Source: Planctomycetia bacterium
Lineage (GTDB): Bacteria; Planctomycetota; Phycisphaerae; Phycisphaerales; SM1A02
Direction of reading: 5' to 3'
DNA: 22,036 nt
Assembly: GCA_005799205.1 (NCBI GenBank)
Contig: SYHM01000072.1
Location: 1 to 22,036 of the forward strand
This document shows, one piece after another, positions 7,659 to 15,135 of the stretch (position 1 is the stretch's first letter; each line of letters starts with the position of its first letter). A model generated the notes under the pieces. That model ran no database searches. It saw nothing but the letters and a program-made list of their open reading frames with translations, and was not told where the DNA came from. Both the position numbers and the translations under genes were made by a program.

Positions 7659-9329
7659 ATGCCGACTCCACCTGAGCTCACGTCCACATCGACACCACTG
7701 ACCGCACTTGCCCAGTGGAGCGCGCTCGAATCACACTGCAAGGAATTGCGAACAACTCACCTCCGCGACCTATTCAAAAGTGATCCATCACGGGCGCAGG
7801 CGCTGAGCGTCGATGGTCCCGATGGACTGTTCATGGACTATTCAAAGCAACGGGTCACCGCAACGACGATGCAGTTGCTGCTCGACCTCGCGAATGCCCG
7901 TGGGCTTCGGTCTCGGATCGACGCGATGTTCCGCGGCGAAAAAATCAATGTGACAGAACAGCGCGCGGTCTTGCATGTCGCGCTTCGCGCCCCACGCGGA
8001 ACCCAGATCCTCGTCGATGGAGTCAATGTCGTTCCCGCGGTTCATGAGGTGCTCGACCAGATGAGTCGCTTTGCCGATGCGGTACGGAGCGGGGAGTGGA
8101 CCGGTGCAACCGGAAAGCGCATTCGCACTGTCATCAACATTGGGATCGGTGGGAGCGATCTCGGTCCAGCGATGGCCGCAGACGCGCTGCGCGCGTACAG
8201 CACGAACGAGATTTCGTTCCGATTCGTTTCGAATGTCGACGCCACCGATTTTGCAGAGAAGACTCGAGGATGCGATCCGAGTGAGACCCTCTTCATCGTC
8301 TGCTCGAAGACGTTTACGACACTTGAGACGATGACGAATGCGACAACGGCTCGCGCGTGGCTACTCGCTGGCCTCGCGACCGTCGGCAGAGCGAGCCCCG
8401 CTGCCGTCGCCAAGCACTTCGTCGCTGTCTCCACGAACGCGCACAAGGTCGCAGAATTCGGCATTGACACCACCAACATGTTTGGTTTTTGGGATTGGGT
8501 CGGGGGCCGCTACTCGATGGATTCCGCCATCGGCCTCTCAACCATGATCGCGATTGGACCCGCAGGCTTTCGAGAGATGCTTAGCGGCTTCCACCAGATG
8601 GATGAGCACTTTCGCACAACCCCATTCGCAATGAACCTCCCAGTCATCATGGCACTTGTGGGAATCTGGAACTCCAACTTCCTTGGATCACAAACCCTCG
8701 CGGTGCTTCCATACGATCAGTATCTCGATCGTTTCAGCGCATATCTGCAACAACTTGAAATGGAGTCGAACGGCAAGCACGTCGCGCTCGATGGGTCGCG
8801 AGTCACATGGGAGACCTGCCCGAGCGTTTGGGGACAACCAGGCACGAACGGGCAGCATGCGTTCTATCAGATGATTCATCAGGGCACGCGCCTCGTTCCG
8901 TGTGACTTCATCGCGTTTTGTGAGCCGCTGCATCCACTGGGAGTGCACCAAGACTTGCTGATCGCGAATGTGTTCGCACAAGCTGAGGCGCTTGCCTTCG
9001 GCAAGACTCTGCACGAGGTCGAAACTGAGGGCTCGCCCGCGTGGCTTGCTCCACACCGGCAGTTCGATGGGAATCGCCCATCGACACTGCTGCTAGCTCC
9101 CAAACTCACACCGGCGCGACTCGGATCACTGATCGCACTTTACGAACACAAAGTTTTTGTCCAAGGCACTCTTTGGGGAGTGAATTCCTTCGATCAATGG
9201 GGAGTCGAGCTCGGCAAGGTGCTGGCACAGCGCATCATTCCTGAACTTTCTGGGAACGCCCCCACACCTGCTCACGACGCAAGCACACAACAGTTGATCG
9301 CTCGCTACAGAGCGGCGCGTGGGCGATAG
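7659..9329 (+). CDS. pgi: Glucose-6-phosphate isomerase
   Basis: This cytoplasmic enzyme interconverts glucose 6-phosphate and fructose 6-phosphate in glycolysis and gluconeogenesis. The 556-residue length matches the E. coli-type enzyme. Visible motifs are the phosphate-binding IGIGGSDLG near 161-169, WDWVGGRYSMDSAIGLS, catalytic E369 in LEMESNGK, H400 in GTNGQHAFYQ, and the C-terminal signature DQWGVELGK with catalytic K520. ATG 7659 is preferred: the frame stays open upstream to a TTG at 7605, but that extra stretch overlaps the tal start region and lacks family similarity. It diverges from tal, so fructose 6-phosphate, shared by both enzymes, may be the common metabolic node. A long gap-free match to the family core makes the call secure. 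Confidence 0.97.
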   Translation: MPTPPELTSTSTPLTALAQWSALESHCKELRTTHLRDLFKSDPSRAQALSVDGPDGLFMDYSKQRVTATTMQLLLDLANARGLRSRIDAMFRGEKINVTEQRAVLHVALRAPRGTQILVDGVNVVPAVHEVLDQMSRFADAVRSGEWTGATGKRIRTVINIGIGGSDLGPAMAADALRAYSTNEISFRFVSNVDATDFAEKTRGCDPSETLFIVCSKTFTTLETMTNATTARAWLLAGLATVGRASPAAVAKHFVAVSTNAHKVAEFGIDTTNMFGFWDWVGGRYSMDSAIGLSTMIAIGPAGFREMLSGFHQMDEHFRTTPFAMNLPVIMALVGIWNSNFLGSQTLAVLPYDQYLDRFSAYLQQLEMESNGKHVALDGSRVTWETCPSVWGQPGTNGQHAFYQMIHQGTRLVPCDFIAFCEPLHPLGVHQDLLIANVFAQAEALAFGKTLHEVETEGSPAWLAPHRQFDGNRPSTLLLAPKLTPARLGSLIALYEHKVFVQGTLWGVNSFDQWGVELGKVLAQRIIPELSGNAPTPAHDASTQQLIARYRAARGR

Positions 9330-9420
9330 CGAGTTCGAGATCGCTGGCCACGCTCGCATTCTTCCCCACCTCTTGAGTTACTCTTCCTTACCATTCGGTG
9401 CACTCGAAACACTTCAACCC

Positions 9421-9426
9421 TAGGAG
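9421..9426 (+). promoter_or_regulatory. Shine-Dalgarno site of the SnoaL-like gene
   Basis: TAGGAG lies five bases before ATG 9432. The 102 bases between pgi and this gene hold no promoter I can name with confidence; TACCAT near 9390 is a possible -10. Confidence 0.6.
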
Positions 9427-9431
9427 CCACC

Positions 9432-9974
9432 ATGACTCGCAATAGACCAGTTTTTGTGTCGGCGTTCGCGGCCGCGGCCTGTGCCATCGCCCTCTTCGCT
9501 GGAGCCAATCAGTCGCCGACACCCGTTGCTCCCCCACTGCCGGTGCGACCCCCTTCACCTGCACCACAGCCAGAGCGAGAAGCGCGCGAAGCACTCGCGC
9601 AGTTTTACACAGCGCTCAACGCCCTCTTCACTGGTGAGATGAAACTCATGAATGATGTGTGGTCACACGCCGATGACGTGACCTACATGGGGCCAGCTGG
9701 GGGAATGCAGGTTGGCTGGAAAGGGGTGAGCGGAGAACTTGGGCGTCAAGCCGCAATGAAAATGGGTGGAAAGATTGAGCCATCCGACATTCACTTCGTA
9801 GTCATCGGGGGTGCCTTGGCGATCGTCAGTAACTATGAGAAGGGTGAGAACTTTGATGCTGCTGGCAACAAGTCGACGGTCTCGATCCGAGTCACGTCGT
9901 CTTTTCGCTGCGAAGGTGGTGCCTGGAAGATGATCGGTCATCACACCGACCTCCTGCCGATGTTGGCGAAGTAG
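9432..9974 (+). CDS. Exported SnoaL/DUF4440-like protein (NTF2-like fold)
   Basis: This is a 180-residue protein with an N-terminal signal segment (FVSAFAAAACAIALFAGA), a proline-rich linker at about 31-47, and a C-terminal domain that looks NTF2-like. Supporting features are the helix EALAQFYTALNALFTGE, the strand-rich DVTYMGPAGGMQVGWKGV, and the closing FRCEGGAWKMIGHHTDLLP, typical of SnoaL and DUF4440 proteins in which the last strands carry the bulky hydrophobic pocket. Such domains bind small hydrophobic ligands or act as isomerases and cyclases; no catalytic residue can be assigned here. The ATG is fixed by TAGGAG upstream. The next gene, an esterase, starts one base after the stop, so the two are almost certainly co-transcribed. 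Specific function unknown. Confidence 0.82.
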   Translation: MTRNRPVFVSAFAAAACAIALFAGANQSPTPVAPPLPVRPPSPAPQPEREAREALAQFYTALNALFTGEMKLMNDVWSHADDVTYMGPAGGMQVGWKGVSGELGRQAAMKMGGKIEPSDIHFVVIGGALAIVSNYEKGENFDAAGNKSTVSIRVTSSFRCEGGAWKMIGHHTDLLPMLAK

Positions 9975-9975
9975 C

Positions 9976-11067
9976 GTGACTTCCTCACGACAGAGCGCTT
10001 CGACGAAAGGGCCGGCTCAGCTGATCGGCGCTGTGCTGATCGCGTCCATCCTCTTCGCCGCGAAGGACGATCCTCAGGCACCTGCCCTCTTGGCACCCGC
10101 CCTCTTGGTACCGGCCCATCGGGTTCCAGTCCCTCGTACCGTCAGCCCCGAGTTGCAGCAGGTCATTGCGGCTCCGAGTGACCCCTCATGGAGCATTGTT
10201 CCCAAGTCGAGCGACGAGTTCAAGGCGCTTGTCCGCTCGGATGCCGATGCAACAAAGGCGACCCTACCGCAATTGCGTGAAACACTCGGTGTCACAGTTG
10301 CACAGATGACAGTCGGCGGAGTCAATGCATACATGGTGACGCCGACCGTTCTCCCAGAACGAAATCGAAATCGCCTCGTGGTTCATGTGCATGGCGGCGC
10401 ATATCTCTTTGGGCCTGGGGAAGCTGGGACCCTCGAGGCGATCGAGCTCGCGGGTTACGGACAGTTCAAGGTGCTGTCGATCGACTACCGCATGCCTCCC
10501 GATCATCCCTTTCCGGCGGCGCTCGACGATGCGATCGCAGTCTGGAAGGTCGCTGTGACGATGGCCAAGCCAGAGAACATGGCAATCTTTGGGAGTTCCG
10601 CCGGCGGAGGCCTGACACTTGCGCTGGTACTTCGCGCGAAGCAAGATCGCCTTCCGCTTCCGGCGGCGATTGCCCCAGGAACACCATGGGCTGATCTCAG
10701 CAAGACTGGGGACAGTTACTTCTCAAATGAGATGCTCGACAACATCTTGGTTTCGTATGACGGGCTCCTCGAGTCGTGCGCGCTGCTGTACGCGAATGGA
10801 CAGGATTTGAAGCATCCGTTCATTTCGCCCTTGTACGGCGATCTTCATGGATTCCCGCCGACCATTCTGACCACGGGGACGCGTGACTTGTTCTTGAGCA
10901 ACACAGTGCGTGTCCACCGAAAACTGCGCCAATGCGGGGTCGAGGCAGCGCTGCACCTCTACGAAGGAATGTCCCACGCACACTTCTGCATCAATCCGTA
11001 CGCGCCAGAATCGAAGGAAGCGTTTCGAGAGATTTCCACATTCTTCGATGCGCACCTGGGCCGATAG
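9976..11067 (+). CDS. Alpha/beta hydrolase, hormone-sensitive-lipase type
   Basis: This 363-residue esterase-type protein starts at a GTG one base after the previous stop. An N-terminal hydrophobic segment (LIGAVLIASILFAA) suggests export or membrane anchoring. A low-complexity linker rich in Ala, Pro and Leu follows, encoded by a 15-base tandem repeat. The hydrolase core shows the oxyanion motif HGGAY from residue 139, nucleophile S208 in GSSAGG, and probable acid and base D304 (GTRDLF) and H334 (GMSHAHF), the layout of the HSL (family IV) esterases. These usually hydrolyse short acyl esters. Being encoded with a SnoaL-like protein, both with export signals and proline-rich linkers, suggests a shared envelope substrate, but which one is unknown. 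Confidence 0.9.
   Translation: MTSSRQSASTKGPAQLIGAVLIASILFAAKDDPQAPALLAPALLVPAHRVPVPRTVSPELQQVIAAPSDPSWSIVPKSSDEFKALVRSDADATKATLPQLRETLGVTVAQMTVGGVNAYMVTPTVLPERNRNRLVVHVHGGAYLFGPGEAGTLEAIELAGYGQFKVLSIDYRMPPDHPFPAALDDAIAVWKVAVTMAKPENMAIFGSSAGGGLTLALVLRAKQDRLPLPAAIAPGTPWADLSKTGDSYFSNEMLDNILVSYDGLLESCALLYANGQDLKHPFISPLYGDLHGFPPTILTTGTRDLFLSNTVRVHRKLRQCGVEAALHLYEGMSHAHFCINPYAPESKEAFREISTFFDAHLGR
10078..10122 (+). repeat. 15-base tandem repeat inside the esterase linker
   Basis: GCACCTGCCCTCTTG and GCACCCGCCCTCTTG are adjacent 15-base units differing at one base. A third, degenerate unit follows (GTACCGGCCCATCGG). They encode APALL-APALL-VPAHR, expanding the linker between the signal segment and the catalytic core. 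The 15-base period keeps frame, so copy changes would alter linker length without breaking the gene. Confidence 0.8.
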
Positions 11068-11088
11068 CGCATTGCGACCACCGATCGA

Positions 11089-12024
11089 TCAGCGCACTGG
11101 AATCGTCAGCACAGGAGGCGCTCCCACAGGAGAAGACTGGATTCGGCTGAGCTGCATCAAGAGTGACAGCGTGTTCTTCGAGTTGATGTCCTGACTCGCG
11201 ATGCTGTAGTGATAACCAGCAAACTCAACAGAGACCATCGAGTCGGGTAGTGGCGACTTCGTCGCGCGGATTTTCATCTCATCGTTCTTGTCACCAAACT
11301 CGACGAACGCCCTCTGGTCTGGGGGGGTGTCGGTGTTCTTTGAAAGATCGAACATGATCATCATGATGGACCGCAACTGGTAACTCGCAATCGAGCAGAG
11401 TGTGTCGCCGTCGTTGAATTCGAGGCTTCCAGTGGCACCTCTCGTCACGCTCAAGCGCCCCTTCTTTTGTGCCTCTCGGAACCCGTTGAAGAGTGCGCGA
11501 AACTTCGAGTAGCTCGGCGAATCGCTGTGATTCACCAAGACCTCGCCGCTTTCAAGCGTCAACTTTTCGATCAGCAGGCTCGATAGCTTGTTGATCTCCC
11601 AGCCCGATCGGTACAAGAGCAAGATCGTGTCTGGGGAGACCTCAGTCATGTACTGCTGCACGTACGCGCTGCCATCCACTGGCGTATACGTGATGACCGG
11701 CCGTGTGGCGAACTGATAGTTCAATCCGAACGCATAGGTGAACGTCATTCCGGGTTGCTGTCCATTGGATCCGCCTGCGTTCCCACTCACGACACTCTCA
11801 TACGATGCTGTCAACCCGCCCGCTTGTAAGAACATCGGCGTCTCACAAAAATGCATCCGCACGATGTTCAGCAGCATCTGCTGAGTCTGCGTGTACTGAA
11901 TGATGTGGTTGTAGTCGGCGAAATCTGCCCTGAGCGCGTTGTTCGCCACCGCACAGCCAGTCACAGTGCAGAGCAATCCAGCGATTGCGAAACGACGCGC
12001 GATTGACAAGCATCGTGAGTTCAT
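11089..12024 (-). CDS. Lipoprotein of unknown function
   Basis: The predicted 311-residue protein begins MNSRCLSIARRFAIAGLL and continues to a lipobox-like TVTGC, so it is probably a lipoprotein cleaved at that cysteine. The mature part opens with a conserved-looking segment, DYNHIIQYTQTQQMLLNIVR, followed by HFCETPMFLQAGGLTASYE. I have an impression of similar QQ-LLNIVR-TP-FL proteins, uncharacterised, in other Gram-negative bacteria, but cannot confirm it here. No enzymatic motif is visible and only two cysteines follow the lipobox. The start at 12024 is chosen because it gives a clean signal peptide; an in-frame start at 12066 would overlap the upstream gene. It lies 19 bases downstream of the other lipoprotein gene on the same strand and is probably co-transcribed. 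It converges with the esterase gene, with 21 bases between the stops. Confidence 0.8.
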   Translation of the reverse strand: MNSRCLSIARRFAIAGLLCTVTGCAVANNALRADFADYNHIIQYTQTQQMLLNIVRMHFCETPMFLQAGGLTASYESVVSGNAGGSNGQQPGMTFTYAFGLNYQFATRPVITYTPVDGSAYVQQYMTEVSPDTILLLYRSGWEINKLSSLLIEKLTLESGEVLVNHSDSPSYSKFRALFNGFREAQKKGRLSVTRGATGSLEFNDGDTLCSIASYQLRSIMMIMFDLSKNTDTPPDQRAFVEFGDKNDEMKIRATKSPLPDSMVSVEFAGYHYSIASQDINSKNTLSLLMQLSRIQSSPVGAPPVLTIPVR

Positions 12025-12043
12025 AGCTGTCACTCTCTCTTGG

Positions 12044-13453
12044 CTAGTGGGATCGCAACCCATCAAGGATTGCCTTCGTCTGCGGATCGTTGCAGTCGCA
12101 CTCCGCTGGATACTGCTCGTTCAGGTATCCGTTGATCGCATGCCACGGCTTGCCGGCGGTGGCGTCCTCAGAGTGTTCGGCGATGCATCGCTGCTCGCGT
12201 GAACGCATGATCGCTTCGAAACAGCGCCAGTGCGCGTACCGAGGATCTCGCTTGTCGGCTTCGGTCGCGAGCCACTTGCTGAACGCACCACTGTCGGTGA
12301 AAAGACGGAAGTCGACGAGAGTGCCGTACAGCTCCATGCCAAGCCCGCACTGCAGCGTGTTTTCAAAAGCTGCCGGATTGTTGTAGCCGTCATACCCCCT
12401 GACCTTCGCTTTGATATTGAGATACTTCGTTGTGAGTGGAAAGTACTTCTTGAACTCATCAAGCGAAATCAAGGCACCTTCGGCGTTCGTCGGCTTCTGA
12501 ATGGTGCACGTGGTGGTGAACAGCATCCACCGCCACATGAAGTCATTCACCTGAGCCACCTGCTTGTCATCGGCCGCCATATCTCCGTTCGCAATCACAA
12601 GCGGCAGAAACTTGTCCTTGAATAGTTTTTGAGGAACGGCGTACTTCGTTGTCGAGCCGTTGTAGGACAGCTCAAGCAACATGATCTCTCTCTCGTTGAT
12701 GACGGTGTACTTACAGTGAACCATCGCGTCCTGGGCATTGAGAGAGTCGTCCGCGCTTCCTTCAGTCCGAAACGCGTATCCCGCTGGGAGGGCGCCGTTG
12801 CCGTTCCCGAGCGCCATCATCGGGTAGACCATCCAGCCCTTGTACAGCGACTCATTGAAGTCGCTCATCCACGGCGAATTCCACACTGTTACAGGAGTTG
12901 CGTCACCCACGTCGAAGCCAGTATTACCAGCGACGAGTTCGAAGTTATGCCCTCCATTCGCCCAAATCGTCTTAGGACCAGAGAATCCGCAGTAGGTGGG
13001 CGCCACATCACTGAAGACGGGCATCGGTTGAAAGATCCCCATTTGATCCCACTTGCTCTGTTGATCAAACTTCGCGGGCAGACCGCGCTTCGTCACAGGC
13101 ATATCGAAGGAGATCTCTTCAAAGTTGTCCTTGGCGAACATGTTGGGGCCGTCGTAGTACCGAAACCAGACTGGAGGCAGGCCTTCGCCCTCACACTCCT
13201 TGACCTTCACGACGAATGCATCCGCCTTGTAGGTGACGGTGAAATCTTCATCGCCGACAATGCTGATGGCGTCGCCTTCAGGCGTAATCCAAATCGCGGA
13301 CTCGTTTGGGGTCTTTACTTCGAGCTGGGGAAGGCCCGAAAGCCTCGCCAAGTACTTTCCATCAATGACTCCGTGCGATCCTGATTGCGCGCAACCCGCG
13401 ACGAGCGCGCAGGTCAGTGTCAGGGTGAACCAAGTGGATGGGTGCATGATCAA
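12044..13453 (-). CDS. Cysteine-rich lipoprotein of unknown function
   Basis: The 469-residue product has a signal sequence (WFTLTLTCALVAGC) ending in a good LVAGC lipobox. I do not recognise the mature protein. It contains nine cysteines after the lipid-bearing one, scattered as KEC, TYC, VHC, TTC, LQC, WRC, QRC and ECDC, which would fit disulfide bonding in the periplasm or outside the cell. It is aromatic-rich (WFRYYDGPN, WNSPWMSDFN, WRWMLF), suggesting a compact globular domain; no repeats or catalytic motif are seen. GGAGA at 13461-13465 is seven bases from a TTG at 13453 and thirteen from an ATG at 13447, so either could be the start; they differ by two residues. It is the first gene of a two-lipoprotein unit, and its function may depend on the partner. 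Confidence 0.78.
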   Translation of the reverse strand: MIMHPSTWFTLTLTCALVAGCAQSGSHGVIDGKYLARLSGLPQLEVKTPNESAIWITPEGDAISIVGDEDFTVTYKADAFVVKVKECEGEGLPPVWFRYYDGPNMFAKDNFEEISFDMPVTKRGLPAKFDQQSKWDQMGIFQPMPVFSDVAPTYCGFSGPKTIWANGGHNFELVAGNTGFDVGDATPVTVWNSPWMSDFNESLYKGWMVYPMMALGNGNGALPAGYAFRTEGSADDSLNAQDAMVHCKYTVINEREIMLLELSYNGSTTKYAVPQKLFKDKFLPLVIANGDMAADDKQVAQVNDFMWRWMLFTTTCTIQKPTNAEGALISLDEFKKYFPLTTKYLNIKAKVRGYDGYNNPAAFENTLQCGLGMELYGTLVDFRLFTDSGAFSKWLATEADKRDPRYAHWRCFEAIMRSREQRCIAEHSEDATAGKPWHAINGYLNEQYPAECDCNDPQTKAILDGLRSH

Positions 13454-13536
13454 GTGTCTGTCTCCACAGTGAGCGGTGCGAAGTCAATCGAGGTCGCGCT
13501 GGAACGAATGTCATCGTCTCGCGGGGCGCGCGCAAG

Positions 13537-13558
13537 GTAGCCGAAGCTCGTCGGCTAC
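13537..13558. terminator. Perfect 8-base hairpin after the cysteine desulfurase gene
   Basis: GTAGCCGA and TCGGCTAC form a perfect stem with a six-base loop, 46 bases beyond the desulfurase stop on the minus strand. No T-run follows on either strand, so it is at best a non-canonical terminator. An operator for the lipoprotein unit, whose start lies about 85 bases further on, is the alternative. The 151-base gap shows nothing else clear. Confidence 0.4.
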
Positions 13559-13604
13559 TGCGCGTAGTCTGCGATTCCCCAGCGTGACCATCGTGCACAA
13601 AGAC

Positions 13605-14810
13605 TCAGTGCCCCGTCGGCAAGTCACTTGCCGGCATCGACTTGGCGACTGTGTTCACCATGTCGATCACAATGCGCGCCGCATCGACGAGTTCACGTTC
13701 AGTAGTGTTTCGCGAGAGCGAAAATCGGATCGCTCCATGGGCGAGCTCGGGATGAACTCCCATCGCGATCAAGACGGGCGATGGATCGAGCGATCCCGAT
13801 GAGCAGGCGGCGCCTGCAGAGGCGCACAGTCCCGCTGCAGAGAGGGCCACGAGCATCGCTTCGGCCTGCAACCGCCCAAACGCGATTGTGCTTGTGTTCC
13901 AAAGGCGTGGCTCTCGCGCTCCGATGACTTGCGCCCTCTCAATCGCACCGCAGACAGTCCGTTCGAAGTGATCACGCAGAGATCCGAGTCGTACTCGCTC
14001 ATGAGGCTCGCGCTTCAGCCACTCGGCTGCGAGGCGTGCCGCAATTCCAAGTCCAATGATTCCAGGGACATTCTCGGTGCCACCGCGACGATCTCGTTCC
14101 TGATGTCCGCCAAGGATCTGCGCGTCGAGTGAAGTTCCCCGCCGGCAATAGAGTGCGCCAACCCCCTTGGGTCCATGAAACTTGTGCGCTGAGAGTGTCA
14201 GCAGATCGACATCGAGACCCCCGAGCTGCGTTGGCATCTTCCCCACCCACTGCGTCGCGTCGGAGTGAAATCGGACGCCGTGTCGACGGCAGAGCGACGC
14301 GATCTCAGCGATTGGCTGCACGATGCCCGTTTCGTTGTTCGCCCACATGACCGACACAACCGCGACTTCCCTGCTTCGCGACTCCAGGACTCGTTCAAGC
14401 GCACCCATATCGACGAGCCCTTTGTCGGTGGCGAGCCACTCCACCTCGCAATGACCTCTCCAACGCTGTGCACCTCCCTCGTTGGCGGCACAGACCCGAG
14501 CGCAGTCACGAATCGCCGTGTGTTCGAGATGAGTTGTCACAATCACTGAGCGGCCCTCTCGACCACCGAGACTGCCACGAAGCGCGAGGTTGCATGACTC
14601 AGTTCCACCCGATGTAAAAATGACCTCTCGTGGGGTGCACCCGATCAGCGAGGCCACCTCTTCTCGTGCCTCCTCAACGGCATGGCGCGCTGCTTGACCA
14701 GAAGCGTGGACACTCGATGGATTCCCCCACACTTCGATCATCCCTCTCGTGATTGCATCAATGACCGCGCGTGCTGGCTGCGTTGTCGCGTTGTTGTCGA
14801 GATAGATCAC
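13605..14810 (-). CDS. Cysteine desulfurase (NifS/IscS type)
   Basis: This PLP enzyme removes sulfur from L-cysteine as a protein persulfide for Fe-S clusters, thiolated tRNA or cofactors, leaving alanine. The 401-residue sequence starts at a GTG with the canonical YLDNNATTQP. It then shows FTSGGTESCNLAL (cofactor phosphate binding), the TTHLEHTAI histidine region, NNETGIVQPI, the PLP-binding K210 in SAHKFHGPKG, and the persulfide-forming C336 in SAGAACSSGSLDPSPVL. The short catalytic loop with C-SSGS resembles group I (NifS/IscS) enzymes. No scaffold gene (iscU or nifU) is adjacent, so the sulfur acceptor is unclear. tRNA-Leu lies 70 bases upstream on the same strand with no obvious terminator between, so they may share a transcript. 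Confidence 0.95.
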   Translation of the reverse strand: MIYLDNNATTQPARAVIDAITRGMIEVWGNPSSVHASGQAARHAVEEAREEVASLIGCTPREVIFTSGGTESCNLALRGSLGGREGRSVIVTTHLEHTAIRDCARVCAANEGGAQRWRGHCEVEWLATDKGLVDMGALERVLESRSREVAVVSVMWANNETGIVQPIAEIASLCRRHGVRFHSDATQWVGKMPTQLGGLDVDLLTLSAHKFHGPKGVGALYCRRGTSLDAQILGGHQERDRRGGTENVPGIIGLGIAARLAAEWLKREPHERVRLGSLRDHFERTVCGAIERAQVIGAREPRLWNTSTIAFGRLQAEAMLVALSAAGLCASAGAACSSGSLDPSPVLIAMGVHPELAHGAIRFSLSRNTTERELVDAARIVIDMVNTVAKSMPASDLPTGH

Positions 14811-14880
14811 GTTGAACTCGCGAGCCTGCTGCCATGCGGGCGCTTGGGATTGCGCTTCGGACAGGGTCTGACAACCTGAA

Positions 14881-14964
14881 TGCGGGCGAGAGGAATCGAA
14901 CCTCCACGGGTTTTACCCCACAAGAACCTGAATCTTGCGCGTCTGCCAATTCCGCCACGCCCGC
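14881..14964 (-). tRNA. tRNA-Leu, anticodon CAG
   Basis: On the minus strand the acceptor stem GCGGGCG (14964-14958) pairs with CGCCCGC, followed by discriminator A at 14881, as expected for leucine. The D arm carries GGCGGAATTGGCAGACGC. The anticodon stem CAAGA/TCTTG encloses TTCAGGT with anticodon CAG. A long variable arm (GGG-TAAAA-CCC) marks it as class II. The T arm is GGAGG-TTCGATT-CCTCT, with one G-T pair. CCA is not encoded. It reads CUG codons. About 84 nucleotides in total, with all arms intact. Confidence 0.95.
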
Positions 14965-14975
14965 GACGGACCGAA

Positions 14976-14981
14976 AGTGTA
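14976..14981 (-). promoter_or_regulatory. Possible tRNA-Leu -10 element (TGATACACT)
   Basis: On the minus strand TACACT, preceded by TG one base away (extended -10 form), lies 11 bases before the mature tRNA 5' end. No strong -35 is seen 16-18 bases upstream. Confidence 0.4.
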
Positions 14982-15029
14982 TCACGCACATTCGTGCTGC
15001 GTAACACTGAGAGTGGCTGACACGAAAGC

Positions 15030-15099
15030 GCCAGTCGGCGCGCTGGCCCATTGCCTCGGTCGCAGTGGGTGCAACCTCAGCATGAACGCGCCGACTGGC
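15030..15099. repeat. Perfect 13-base inverted repeat between recA and tRNA-Leu
   Basis: GCCAGTCGGCGCG (15030-15042) is exactly the reverse complement of CGCGCCGACTGGC (15087-15099), with 44 bases between. It lies 36 bases beyond the recA stop on the minus strand. The left arm can also form a small local hairpin (GCCAG with CTGGC at 15043-15047), so alternative folds compete. There is no T-run. It may be a recA terminator, a structured RNA or a protein site. Confidence 0.7.
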
Positions 15100-15135
15100 A
15101 TCACTTGCCGCTGACCCGTCGCTCGCTTGCGACTC

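Noticed and set aside
12629..13384. A 251-codon plus-strand frame opposite the larger lipoprotein
   Set aside because: The minus-strand frame has a signal peptide, lipobox and ribosome binding site; the plus-strand frame has none of these.
14758..15051. A minus-strand open frame of 97 codons across the tRNA-Leu gene
   Set aside because: Its AGVAELADAQDSGS-type peptide is simply the translation of a tRNA, a common false call. The cloverleaf is complete.
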